Shown piece by piece: positions 26,575-34,811 of a stretch of 64,000 bases of DNA. The stretch's first letter is position 1, and every line of letters starts with the position of its first letter. The stretch comes from Acidobacteriota bacterium (GTDB lineage: Bacteria > Acidobacteriota > Terriglobia > Terriglobales > Acidobacteriaceae). The position numbers and the translations under genes were made by a program. The stretch is from the NCBI GenBank assembly GCA_013289765.1, contig JABCZI010000001.1, forward strand, positions 248,001 through 312,000. Reading direction: 5' to 3'. Under the pieces are notes generated by a model, which searched no databases, was not told where the DNA came from, and saw only the letters and a program-made list of their open reading frames with translations.

Positions 26575-26883
26575 TTAAATCTCAATCAGCACTTCGCCAT
26601 TCTGAATCTTCAGCGGATACACCGCAACCTTCACGCCGGGATTTTGCTCGGCCGCCCCAGTCTTCACATCCCACGCCCAGCCGTGCCAGGGGCAAATAAC
26701 TTTGCCGCCCTCAATCATTCCCTGCCCCAGCGGTCCTCCGCGATGCAGGCAAACATTATCCATTGCACTGAATGTGCCATTCACATTGGCCACACAAATA
26801 GTTTTACTGCCGCAGGGGAACTCCTTGGCTTCGTCGGATGCTGGAAGTTCGGATTCGGTGGTGAGTTTAGTGACGGTTGACAT
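26575..26883 (-). CDS. Rieske-type [2Fe-2S] ferredoxin
   Basis: A 102-residue protein carrying one Rieske cluster motif: Cys45 and His47 in NVCLHRGGPLG, Cys64 and His67 in VICPWHGWAWD. Size and the absence of other domains match small ferredoxins of the NirD or dioxygenase-ferredoxin type. It has no membrane helix or signal, so it is soluble. ATG 26883 is chosen because it starts MSTVTKLTT; the longer frame from 26955 reads as junk. The nuoB gene lies about 100 bp upstream on the same strand. The partner oxidoreductase is not in the window. Confidence 0.93.
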   Translation of the reverse strand: MSTVTKLTTESELPASDEAKEFPCGSKTICVANVNGTFSAMDNVCLHRGGPLGQGMIEGGKVICPWHGWAWDVKTGAAEQNPGVKVAVYPLKIQNGEVLIEI

Positions 26884-26984
26884 GGGTCGTTGAGTCCTTG
26901 AGAAAAATCTACCGAACTCCGGTCGGCGGACGGTCGAGGGCGACCTGTCCCACATGGATCGGGCTGATCGATGAGAGCTGATAG

Positions 26985-27545
26985 CTATTTCGGTTGCAAC
27001 GTCTGCGCAATCATTACCTGGCGTTTGAAGTTCTCCAGCATGTTGGGATCGAGACGAACTTCCGTGGGCCTCTTCGCCAGCGTCATGGTGTCGATTTTGT
27101 CCTGCAACTTAAGCAGCGCATAGAAAAGATTTTCTGGGCGCGGAGGGCAGCCGGTGACGTAAACATCCGTAGGCACGATTTTGTCCACGCCCTGCAGCAC
27201 TGCATAAGTATTGAACGGTCCGCCCACCGACGAGCACGCGCCCATCGAGATCACCCACTTCGGGTCGGGCATCTGGTCGTAAATTCGCTTGACGACGGGC
27301 GCCATTTTCAGGGTCACGGTGCCGGCGACGATCATCAAGTCGCTTTGCCGCGGGCTGGGACGGAACACCTCCGAACCGAAGCGCGCAATATCGAACCGCG
27401 CCGTCGAGGAAGCAATCATTTCGATCGCACAGCAAGCCAAGCCAAACGTCATTGGCCACACGGCAGATTTCCGCGCCCAATTGAAGACGTAGTCCACCGT
27501 GCTGATCATGAAATTCTTTTCGAATTTATTTTGCAGCCAGCCCAT
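26985..27545 (-). CDS. nuoB: NADH-quinone oxidoreductase subunit B
   Basis: A 186-residue complex I subunit B, which holds the terminal N2 [4Fe-4S] cluster next to the quinone site. The ligands are visible: Cys38 and Cys39 (LACCAIEM), Cys104 (GACSSVGGP) and Cys133 (TGCPPRPE). It is unusual that no other nuo genes lie beside it; the neighbours are a Rieske ferredoxin and, convergently, nothing of complex I. It could belong to a complex whose other genes are elsewhere or be an extra copy. ATG at 27545. Confidence 0.95.
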   Translation of the reverse strand: MGWLQNKFEKNFMISTVDYVFNWARKSAVWPMTFGLACCAIEMIASSTARFDIARFGSEVFRPSPRQSDLMIVAGTVTLKMAPVVKRIYDQMPDPKWVISMGACSSVGGPFNTYAVLQGVDKIVPTDVYVTGCPPRPENLFYALLKLQDKIDTMTLAKRPTEVRLDPNMLENFKRQVMIAQTLQPK

Positions 27546-27698
27546 GAGGTGCCCTCAGTCGCTACGATTATACAGTTGAAGCACAGGCAAATGGAGCGCG
27601 AGCATGTCAGTGTAGGTGTATGGTTGGCGGTCGTCAACAGTTCCAGCACAAGTCGGAGTTGCCGCATCTCCGACTCTCAGCTACAAATAGGATCATCC

Positions 27699-29000
27699 AT
27701 GGATTCAAATCCCGCCGTGGTTACCGAACGCGAACGCATCCCCAACGGGCTCGTCAGCGCCTGGCTCGACATCCGCACATCGCGGTTTTGGATGGTCGCC
27801 ATCGCCCTCTTTCTGCGCGTGGGATGGATTCTCGCCGGTCATACTTACAAATTCAAAAGCGCGGAAAATAACTTCGGCTTTGGCTGGGAGATGGGACGGA
27901 TCGGCGCTTCCATCGCCTCCGGTCACGGCTTCAGCAATCCTTTTGGCGCGCAAACCGGGCCTACGGCCTGGGAGTCGCCGTTGTACCCGTATCTCATTGC
28001 CGGCGTTTTTCAAATATTTGGAATCTACTCGCGCGCGTCTGCTTTCGTGCTGCTCGCCATCAACAGCTTGTTTTCGGCGCTGACCTGCATCCCCATTTTT
28101 CTCATTGGCCGCCGGATGTTTTCCGAAAAAGTCGGCGTCGGAGCAGCCTGGACCTGGGCGCTGCTTCCCTACGTAATGTTCTGGTGCACCCGGTGGGTAT
28201 GGGAAACAAGTTTTTCGGCCTTCCTGATGGCCGTTATTTTTTGGTTGACGCTTACGATGGAAGAACGTGATGGGCTGAAACCGTGGCTGTGGTTTGGCTT
28301 GCTATGGGGCGTGGCCGCAGTGGACAGCACGGTACTGCTTTCGTTTCTGCCGGCCTCGGGATTGTGGGCTTGGTATCACCGCGCCGAGCGAGGCAAGCCA
28401 TCATTCGCCGGAGTGACATTGGCCTCGCTAATCTTCATCGCTTGCATCAGCCCGTGGATTGCGCGCAACTATCAAACCTTCGGCAAGTTCATTTTCATCC
28501 GCGACAATTTTGGCGCCGAGTTGCGTCTCGGCAACGGCCCAGGCGCCGACGGAACCTGGATGCAGTATCTGCATCCGACGCAAGATGTGTACGCCATGCG
28601 CCAGTACACGGCGATGGGCGAACTCTCTTATGTGGCACTGCGCAAGCGGCAGGCAGTCGATTACATCCGGGCCGATTATGCACGGTTTGCCGTCCTCTGC
28701 CTGAAGCGCTTCATCTATTTTTGGGCTGGACCGCCGCGGCTGGCAAAAACCTGGTGGCTGGCGCAAGTGAAGAATTCTCTGTTCCTGGCATCTTCTGTGC
28801 TGATGTTCTGGGGCCTGGGACGAGCCTTGCGAAAGCACATACCTGGCGCATGGCTCCTATTCTGGCTGATCTTGCTGTATCCCGTCATCTTCTATTTTGT
28901 ATTTCCCGGACCACGCTACAGGCATCCAATCGAGCCGGAGATGACGATTCTTGGTGTTTACTTGTTGACTGAAGCAGGCAAGAAGAATGCGACCGGATGA
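27699..29000 (+). CDS. GT-C-fold membrane protein (possible polyprenyl-phosphate-sugar transferase)
   Basis: A 433-residue membrane protein with about nine to eleven helices. An early periplasmic loop (GWEMGRIGASIASGHGFSNPFG, then TAWESPLYPYLIAGV) matches the catalytic loop region of ArnT/PMT-type glycosyltransferases, which take sugars from lipid-phosphate carriers. A second loop (DNFGAELRLGNGPGADGTW) follows later, and the C-terminus ends in FPGPRYRHPIEPEM, also typical. Substrate unknown. The frame runs open far upstream across the nuoB complement; the ATG at 27699 is the first start that begins a sensible N-terminus (MDSNPAVVTER). Confidence 0.85.
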   Translation: MDSNPAVVTERERIPNGLVSAWLDIRTSRFWMVAIALFLRVGWILAGHTYKFKSAENNFGFGWEMGRIGASIASGHGFSNPFGAQTGPTAWESPLYPYLIAGVFQIFGIYSRASAFVLLAINSLFSALTCIPIFLIGRRMFSEKVGVGAAWTWALLPYVMFWCTRWVWETSFSAFLMAVIFWLTLTMEERDGLKPWLWFGLLWGVAAVDSTVLLSFLPASGLWAWYHRAERGKPSFAGVTLASLIFIACISPWIARNYQTFGKFIFIRDNFGAELRLGNGPGADGTWMQYLHPTQDVYAMRQYTAMGELSYVALRKRQAVDYIRADYARFAVLCLKRFIYFWAGPPRLAKTWWLAQVKNSLFLASSVLMFWGLGRALRKHIPGAWLLFWLILLYPVIFYFVFPGPRYRHPIEPEMTILGVYLLTEAGKKNATG

Positions 29001-29004
29001 TACA

Positions 29005-29049
29005 TGTGGAGACAGCCGCCCTCCGCCGTCCAGTCGAGCCAAGCTCGAC
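29005..29049 (+). repeat. Two-hairpin repeat (family B), degraded first hairpin
   Basis: GAGACAGCCGCCCTCCGCCG then GTCC (imperfect), followed by GTCGAGC / CAA / GCTCGAC at 29033-29049, a perfect second hairpin with arms different from those at 20320-20334. Confidence 0.65.
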
Positions 29050-29150
29050 GTTTCTTCTCGCAGACGCCAAACTGAGCCACCACTTTCTTCTGCTTTCTCC
29101 TTCTCACTAATTGCTGTCTACCACGTCTAAGTTTTGAACGGAGGAATGCC

Positions 29151-30029
29151 ATGAAATACCTACGCCAATTTCCAGTCCGGATGAGTGCAGTCTTGGGTAC
29201 GACCTGCGCACTGCTCGTTCTTACTCTGGCTGCGCACGCTTCCGATCATCGGGGCCCTTTCACCGAAGAATTCCATCAGACCTACGCTCTTACGCCTGAT
29301 GGCCGCGTGGAACTCGACAACATCAACGGCTCGGTTCACATCTCGACGTGGGAAGAGAATGCCGTCAAGGTGGATGCAGTGAAATACGCCGACTCAAAAG
29401 AGCGCCTCGATGAGGTTCATATTGAGGTTGACTCGGGCAAAGAATATGTCTCGATTCGCACTAAGTATCCCGACCACGATCACACGTTCAACTGGGGCTC
29501 GCACGACAATCCAGCCGGCGTTGAGTACACGCTGACCGTACCGCGCGGCGCGCGCCTCGACGAAATTAAGTTGATCAATGGTTCGCTGGACGTGACCGGC
29601 GTGAAGGGCGAGGTGCGTGCCTCGTGCATCAACGGCCGACTGGAAGCGCATAATCTAGCGGGCCGCGCTGATCTCTCGACGATCAACGGGCATCTGGACG
29701 CGCGCTTCGATGAGCTGTCGGGATCCTCCGTCGAGCTGAAATCGGTGAATGGTTCTCTTGCATTGACGATCCCTTCCGATTCCAAAGCGCAAATTGAAGC
29801 GAGCACGGTCTCCGGTGGAATTGAGAACGACTTCGGACTGCATGTGAATCATCATCGCTTCGTCGGGCATGATCTGCGCGGCGAGTTGGGCAACGGCGGC
29901 GCCCGGATCAGACTGGAAAACGTGAACGGCAGAATCGATATCCGTCACGCTTCGGATGGCCGCACTCTGAGCCCGGCGAAGGACTTGAGCCATCACGATC
30001 GCGACGATGATGACAATGACGAAATCTAA
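29151..30029 (+). CDS. Secreted DUF4097-type beta-repeat protein
   Basis: A 292-residue protein with a signal peptide (to about residue 31) and a repetitive beta-strand region of the DUF4097 (adhesin-like) type: repeated INGS/VNGS turns (DNINGSVHIS, INGSLDVTG, SCINGRLEAH, STINGHLDARF, KSVNGSLALTI, ENVNGRIDIR), predicting a right-handed solenoid. The tail is highly acidic and His-rich (SHHDRDDDDNDE), possibly metal-binding. The family function is not settled. GGAGG precedes the ATG. It is convergent with the methyltransferase gene, 16 nt away. Confidence 0.88.
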   Translation: MKYLRQFPVRMSAVLGTTCALLVLTLAAHASDHRGPFTEEFHQTYALTPDGRVELDNINGSVHISTWEENAVKVDAVKYADSKERLDEVHIEVDSGKEYVSIRTKYPDHDHTFNWGSHDNPAGVEYTLTVPRGARLDEIKLINGSLDVTGVKGEVRASCINGRLEAHNLAGRADLSTINGHLDARFDELSGSSVELKSVNGSLALTIPSDSKAQIEASTVSGGIENDFGLHVNHHRFVGHDLRGELGNGGARIRLENVNGRIDIRHASDGRTLSPAKDLSHHDRDDDDNDEI

Positions 30030-30045
30030 GACTTGGTAACAACCA

Positions 30046-30795
30046 TCAATAAATCGTGTATCCGGGGCCCGGGGCGCGCAGATCGGGCTTCGAAGCCATC
30101 AGCAGCAGCGCGCCTTCACGCTTGAACGCCCGCAGATCGTCCAGACTGTGGAAGGATTTCGTTTTGTAGTCATCCGGCGTGGGCGTGTCATCCGGAATGC
30201 GGCACGCCTCCACATTTTCGAAGGCATGTTTCTTCAGCAGGTCGACGTATTCGGCCTCGGATCGCACATGCACCGGCACTTTAAGCTTGTCCACCCACTG
30301 CAGTGAGTACTGATTGTCCTTGTAAAGATTGATCAAGATGAATAATCGTCCCCGCGGCGCCATCACGCGAAACAACTCCATCAAGGCGCGGTCCTGATCG
30401 GCGTAATAGTAAAACGATTCTACTGACAACACTTTGTCGAAGAAGTTTTCTTCCCACGGAATCTGCTGCGCCGATCCCCAGACGTACAGAACATTGTCGA
30501 AGTCTTTCGAGGCGGCGCGAGCCTCGCGAATCATTTCGTCGGAAACATCGAGGCCGACCACCTGGCCGAATCCATCTGGTCCATCGCCCACCAGCCGCGC
30601 CAGCAGCCGCGTCGCCCAACCGGAGCCGCAACCCAGGTCGAGAACGCGCTCGCCGGGGCGGAGGTCCATCTTGCGAATCGTCTTTGAGGTGATGTCGAGA
30701 TGATGGTTCTCCATCTTTGGGCCTTCGCCGGCCGCGGCCCAGCGGTTGAACTCCTGCTGCAGTTTCTCGTCGGAGGATATTGGTTTCTGTGGCAA
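30046..30795 (-). CDS. Class I SAM-dependent methyltransferase
   Basis: A 249-residue methyltransferase with motif I (RVLDLGCGSGWAT), an acidic end of the second strand (VVGLDVSDEM), and the loop GSAQQIPWEENFFDKVLS typical of Ubi/Methyltransf_11 proteins. Substrate unknown. The likely start is TTG at 30795, preceded by GGAGAG at a suitable distance; the first in-frame ATG (30714) would remove a helix before motif I. No signal or membrane segment. It is divergent from the zinc-ribbon/permease pair. Confidence 0.9.
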   Translation of the reverse strand: MPQKPISSDEKLQQEFNRWAAAGEGPKMENHHLDITSKTIRKMDLRPGERVLDLGCGSGWATRLLARLVGDGPDGFGQVVGLDVSDEMIREARAASKDFDNVLYVWGSAQQIPWEENFFDKVLSVESFYYYADQDRALMELFRVMAPRGRLFILINLYKDNQYSLQWVDKLKVPVHVRSEAEYVDLLKKHAFENVEACRIPDDTPTPDDYKTKSFHSLDDLRAFKREGALLLMASKPDLRAPGPGYTIY

Positions 30796-30873
30796 GGTCT
30801 AGCTCTCCAGCTCGTACAGTGTAAACTCGGCTTCGGACGCTACTACGTCTTCTATGCTACAGTTTTTCTCTTC

Positions 30874-31044
30874 ATGGCAACACGTCCTCAAGGTGATCCA
30901 CCCGAACCTGATCCGGCAGCGTTGTACTGCCCGAACTGCGCCGAAGAGGTGAACGATCCGCTGACCTGCGGCGATTGCTCGTCCGTCATCTGCCGGCGCT
31001 GCGGGACGGCTCTGGAATCCTCCGACGAACTCGGAATCGGATAA
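30874..31044 (+). CDS. Zinc-ribbon microprotein coupled to the permease gene
   Basis: A 56-residue protein with three CxxC-type pairs: CPNC, CGDC and CRRC, plus VNDPL between, consistent with one or two structural zinc sites. The sequence is MATRPQGDPPEPDP then ALYCPNCAEEV. Its stop overlaps the ATG of the APC permease gene (TAATG), so translation is probably coupled. I do not recognise a named family; a regulatory or assembly role for the permease is possible but unproven. A TACAGT hexamer lies near 30858 upstream. Confidence 0.7.
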   Translation: MATRPQGDPPEPDPAALYCPNCAEEVNDPLTCGDCSSVICRRCGTALESSDELGIG

Positions 31045-32456
31045 TGGACGCCGCCGCTCCCGCCGAACCCGCAGCCCTCGCGCCGAAGAACACACCGACC
31101 CAACCGACTCTGGTTCGCGGACTCAGCCTGCTCGATTCCATTCTGCTGCTGGTCAGCGGCATCATCGGCTCTTCCATTTTTCTTACCGCTAAAGACATCG
31201 CCGGCCCGTTGCCTCATCCCATGCTGTTTTTGCTGGTGTGGGTGATCGGCGGCGTCATCTCTCTGTTCGGATGCGTGGCCTTCGCCGAACTTGGTTCAAT
31301 GTTCCCCGAGTCTGGGGGACAGTACGTTTATCTTCGCGAAGCGTATGGCGATCTGGTCGCATTTCTTTATGGATGGATGTTGTTCTCGGTGGCCAACGGC
31401 GGCACGATTGCGGCGCTCTCCGTGGCTTCGGCCGCTTATACAGGGCAGGTGTTCCCGATGGTTTCGCAAGAGCACGTGATCCTTTCGCTCTTCGGCATCA
31501 CTCTTACGCGTGCGCATGTGTTCGCCTTATTCCTCATTGCAGCGCTTACTTACGCCAACGTCGTGGGTTTGCGTTGGGGAGCACTGCTGCAGAATGTTTC
31601 GACATGGGCCAAGTTTGCCGCGATGGCCGCGTTCGTCGTGCTTGGATTCGCCATCGGTAAAGGGGACTGGTCGCACTTTCACGCCCATGGCACGGGGCTC
31701 AGCATGGGACTTCATCCGGGACAGTTTCTCTCCGCCTTCGGCGTCGCGTTGATTGCGGTGTACTTCGCTTACGACGGATGGGTATACATCACGTGGGTGG
31801 CGGGCGAAGTGAAAGAGCCGCGCCGCAATGTGCCGTTGGCGATGGTGCTGGGAGTGATTGTGGTCGGCGTGATTTACATGGCCATGAACATGACCTATCT
31901 CTACGCGATGCCGCTGGGCGCGATTGCACAACATGAAACCATCGCGCATGCGGCGGCGGTGGCGCTGTTTTCTCCGCGAGTGGCGGTGTGGCTGTCGCTG
32001 CTGATTGCGGTTTCGTGCTTCAGCGCGGCCGCTACTTGCACGCTGTCGGGCGCGCGCGTCTATCTTGCGATGGCGCAGGATGGTGTGTTCTTCAAGCGGA
32101 TGGCGGTGATCCATCCCAAGTGGCGGACGCCAGCGTTCAGCCTGATTGGACAAGGCATCTGGGCTGCGGTGCTCACCATCAGCGGCCGCTACGATCAGCT
32201 CTACACGTATGTGATCTTCGGCATGGTGCTCTCTTACACGCTGACTGTTATCGGCATGTTTCTGTTGCGGTGGAGGCGGCCTGAAATTCCGCGTCCGTAC
32301 CGGTGTACGGGATATCCGTGGCTGCCGGCGATCTATGTGCTGGTCGGCGTGGCGTGGACGCTGAACACCATCATCACTCGACCGACAGAGGCGTTGTGGG
32401 GAGCGGGGATCGTGCTTGCCGGGGTGCCGGGGTATCTTTATTGGAAGCGGAGCTAG
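31044..32456 (+). CDS. APC-family amino acid permease
   Basis: A 470-residue, twelve-helix transporter of the amino acid-polyamine-organocation superfamily. The first helix carries the unwound glycine motif (LLVSGIIGSSIFLT), and the VFPMVSQEHV and YDGWVYITWVAGEVKEPRRN segments match the LAT-like subgroup of bacterial permeases. Substrate cannot be assigned. The start is the ATG at 31044 overlapping the stop of the zinc-ribbon gene; an upstream frame extension would overlap that gene completely. No partner gene on the other side. Confidence 0.93.
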   Translation: MDAAAPAEPAALAPKNTPTQPTLVRGLSLLDSILLLVSGIIGSSIFLTAKDIAGPLPHPMLFLLVWVIGGVISLFGCVAFAELGSMFPESGGQYVYLREAYGDLVAFLYGWMLFSVANGGTIAALSVASAAYTGQVFPMVSQEHVILSLFGITLTRAHVFALFLIAALTYANVVGLRWGALLQNVSTWAKFAAMAAFVVLGFAIGKGDWSHFHAHGTGLSMGLHPGQFLSAFGVALIAVYFAYDGWVYITWVAGEVKEPRRNVPLAMVLGVIVVGVIYMAMNMTYLYAMPLGAIAQHETIAHAAAVALFSPRVAVWLSLLIAVSCFSAAATCTLSGARVYLAMAQDGVFFKRMAVIHPKWRTPAFSLIGQGIWAAVLTISGRYDQLYTYVIFGMVLSYTLTVIGMFLLRWRRPEIPRPYRCTGYPWLPAIYVLVGVAWTLNTIITRPTEALWGAGIVLAGVPGYLYWKRS

Positions 32457-32772
32457 CAGCCGAGATCCGGATTAAAAATAAGACGGATCGAACCTGTAAA
32501 ATATCTGGAATCAGTTAGTTGCGGACTCGACATCCTCGCGAATCCGGCTAAAATATTGAAAGCAAATAACTTGCTCGCAAAATATAGATTTTACAGGACT
32601 TAGGCGACTGCCTTCTAAGAAACCGCCCGAAAATCAAAGGCTTGGCTCGCAAAATATTGCAGTTGCTGGAGTTATCTTATTGCTATTCGAATTTCAAAGA
32701 GCTGATGCGTAGAGAAATAGGCTTTCAGGTTGAAGAGTGGGAGTCAAGGGAATTCTGGAGGGTGGCGGATAC
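32457..32772. other. Intergenic region, AT-richer, with short repeats
   Basis: No gene is supported. A 13-bp direct repeat GCTCGCAAAATAT occurs at about 32572 and 32645. The motif TATCTGGAATC followed by TTGCGG near 32500-32525 also occurs near 53268-53293. Otherwise nothing recognised. Confidence 0.5.
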
Positions 32773-33255
32773 CTACCTGCAATCGACTTTGTTGTCCTGC
32801 GCGGCCGCGATCTGCCACTTACCATCGCGCTTCAACCGGGTATCGGTCCAAACCTGGCACTGCTTCGCATCTGGATGCGTTTTGTCTTTGCCGGTGGCGT
32901 GCTCGCTGCCGTAGATGATGGCTACGTCTTCCCCGAAGAAGCGCACCTTGGCATCGTCGAGTGCGCAGCCGTGCGCCGAGTGTGGGCCTTTTTCATCGCG
33001 TAGTTCGTCCACCTTGTTGTAGCGCTCGCCGCCAGTGCTGGTGCCCTGGAAATCGTCGGCCAACAACTCAGAAATCACTCCATTATTCGTGCAAAAGCCT
33101 TCGGCCCACTTGCGCTCCATGTCGACCATGAACTTCGCGGTTTTGTCGTCGGGTGTGGCCCAATGGCTTTGTTGGGCTTGCTGGGCATAGGCGGCGGTCA
33201 TAAGGACTACGACGCACATTACGAGGCACATCAGGCGCAGGATTCGGTGACGCAT
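32773..33255 (-). CDS. Secreted SnoaL/DUF4440-like protein
   Basis: A 160-residue protein with a signal peptide (ending near AYAQQ) and a nuclear transport factor 2-like fold of the DUF4440 type: EGFCTNNGVISELLADDFQG, a central KVRFFGEDVAIIYGSE strand and the closing DGKWQIAAAQDNKV. These domains bind small hydrophobic molecules or act as enzymes of diverse type; nothing fixes the activity here. ATG at 33255. Transcribed alone. Confidence 0.85.
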   Translation of the reverse strand: MRHRILRLMCLVMCVVVLMTAAYAQQAQQSHWATPDDKTAKFMVDMERKWAEGFCTNNGVISELLADDFQGTSTGGERYNKVDELRDEKGPHSAHGCALDDAKVRFFGEDVAIIYGSEHATGKDKTHPDAKQCQVWTDTRLKRDGKWQIAAAQDNKVDCR

Positions 33256-33379
33256 CGTCCCTCCGGGATTCGAATCACTATACAGCTAACTCACGCACGT
33301 GGTTGGAAACGCGAGTTTTCCTATCTAAACGCAGTGGGCTATCATCGTAATTCGGGGTGTTCGCCAAGACGGGTGACAG

Positions 33380-34768
33380 ATGGCGTACCCATGTAGAACA
33401 CGCGAAAATCGAGTCTCTGGCTCGTGGCTGGGCCGTGTGCGTCGCTTTGCCCACGGAGGGGTTTGTCTCCTCGTCCTCTTTGGGATGCAAGCCTGCCACA
33501 AGACCAACCCGTCTGCACCTGTGAAAACGCTCGCTCTCATTGATCAGGCATGGTCGAGCAGGGACTATCAGCTTCGCCTCAACGGAGAACTAGCCCAGTT
33601 CACACGGGAGACTGGAATTCGGGTGGAGTTCCTTCCTGGACCCGAGACAACGACGGAACAGCTGGCAACCTATCGCAAACTTCTGGAGGCCCGAGCAAAA
33701 GTACCAGATGTTTACGGCATCGATGTGATCTGGCCTGGCATTCTCGCCGAAAACCTTCTCGACCTGAGGGCCTATATTCCGGAACAAGAGATTCAGGCGC
33801 ACTTTCCTGAGCTCATTGCGAACAACACGGTGAACGGCCGGCTCGTAGCTCTGCCGGCTAACTTGAACGAAGGAATGTTGTTTTATCGCGTGGATCTGCT
33901 GCGAAAATACGGGTATCGAGCACCGCCGAAGACATGGGAAGAGCTCGAAGTTATGGCGCGGCGGATTCAGTCGGGCGAGCGCGCGAGCGGGAACAAAGAT
34001 TTTTGGGGTTTCGTTTGGGAAGGAGCACCTTCCGAGGCGCTGACCTGCAACGCGCTGGAATGGCAAGTGTCAGAGGGCGGCGGGACAATTCTCGACGAGA
34101 CCGGCAAGGTCACGGTAAACAACCCGCAGAGCATTCGTGCCTGGGAGAGAGCGGCGCGTTGGGTAGGCTCCATTTCACCTCCCGGAGTCGTCGTGTTTAA
34201 GGAATGGGATGCGGGTAACATGTGGCAAGCGGGAAAAGCGGCGTTCCTGCGCAGCTGGGCAAGTGAGTATATCGCCGATCGCGGCCCAACCTGTTTAATA
34301 AGAGACCGGTTTGACATAGCTCCGCTTCCTGGCGGGGCCAGGACGCCCGCAACTTTAGGAGGATCTGGTTTCGGGGTTTCGCGATATTCGCTGCATCCAC
34401 GTGAGGCAGCAATGTTGGTTCGCTATCTGTCGGGCCGCGAGGAGCAGGTCACTAGATGCCGGAATACGACGGATGCGCCAAGCATCGCCCAGCTCTATGA
34501 CGACCCAGAGCTCTTGCCGGCCAATCCGCAGTTCCCGCGTGTTCGGGAAGTATTTCGTAAGGGCATAGTCCTGCGACCGTCGAGAGCCGCAGGAAAGATG
34601 TATCCGGACGTGTCGCGCGCCTACTGGGAAGCAGTACACGCAGTTCTCACACGAAAAAAATCTGCGATACAAGCAGCCGACGAATTGCAAGACGAATTAG
34701 AGCGAATGCTGGAAACACCAGCTGTTGGCGTGAATGCGCAATTCGATAAAACGGCTGCTCAAAGGTAG
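33380..34768 (+). CDS. Extracellular solute-binding lipoprotein, sugar-type
   Basis: A 462-residue periplasmic binding protein of the carbohydrate ABC class (SBP_bac_1/8): FLPGPETTTEQLATYRKLLE, VYGIDVIWPGILA, LVALPANLNEGMLFYRVDLL, KTWEELEVMARRI. A signal segment ends at Cys39 (LFGMQAC), so it may be lipid-anchored, though the lipobox is imperfect. No ABC permease or ATPase gene is next to it. Instead the gene overlaps the downstream histidine kinase by 35 nt (kinase ATG at 34734) or is 43 nt from an alternative kinase start (34812). The arrangement suggests that the binding protein serves ligand sensing. Confidence 0.9.
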   Translation: MAYPCRTRENRVSGSWLGRVRRFAHGGVCLLVLFGMQACHKTNPSAPVKTLALIDQAWSSRDYQLRLNGELAQFTRETGIRVEFLPGPETTTEQLATYRKLLEARAKVPDVYGIDVIWPGILAENLLDLRAYIPEQEIQAHFPELIANNTVNGRLVALPANLNEGMLFYRVDLLRKYGYRAPPKTWEELEVMARRIQSGERASGNKDFWGFVWEGAPSEALTCNALEWQVSEGGGTILDETGKVTVNNPQSIRAWERAARWVGSISPPGVVVFKEWDAGNMWQAGKAAFLRSWASEYIADRGPTCLIRDRFDIAPLPGGARTPATLGGSGFGVSRYSLHPREAAMLVRYLSGREEQVTRCRNTTDAPSIAQLYDDPELLPANPQFPRVREVFRKGIVLRPSRAAGKMYPDVSRAYWEAVHAVLTRKKSAIQAADELQDELERMLETPAVGVNAQFDKTAAQR

Positions 34769-34811
34769 AGTAAGCGGACGTCACGGCTCATCGTCGCACG
34801 AAAACGTCAAC

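Noticed and set aside
26994-27698. In-frame upstream extension of the GT-C membrane protein across nuoB
   Set aside because: The extension is the complement of the nuoB gene and reads as basic low-complexity sequence; nuoB on the other strand has all cluster ligands.
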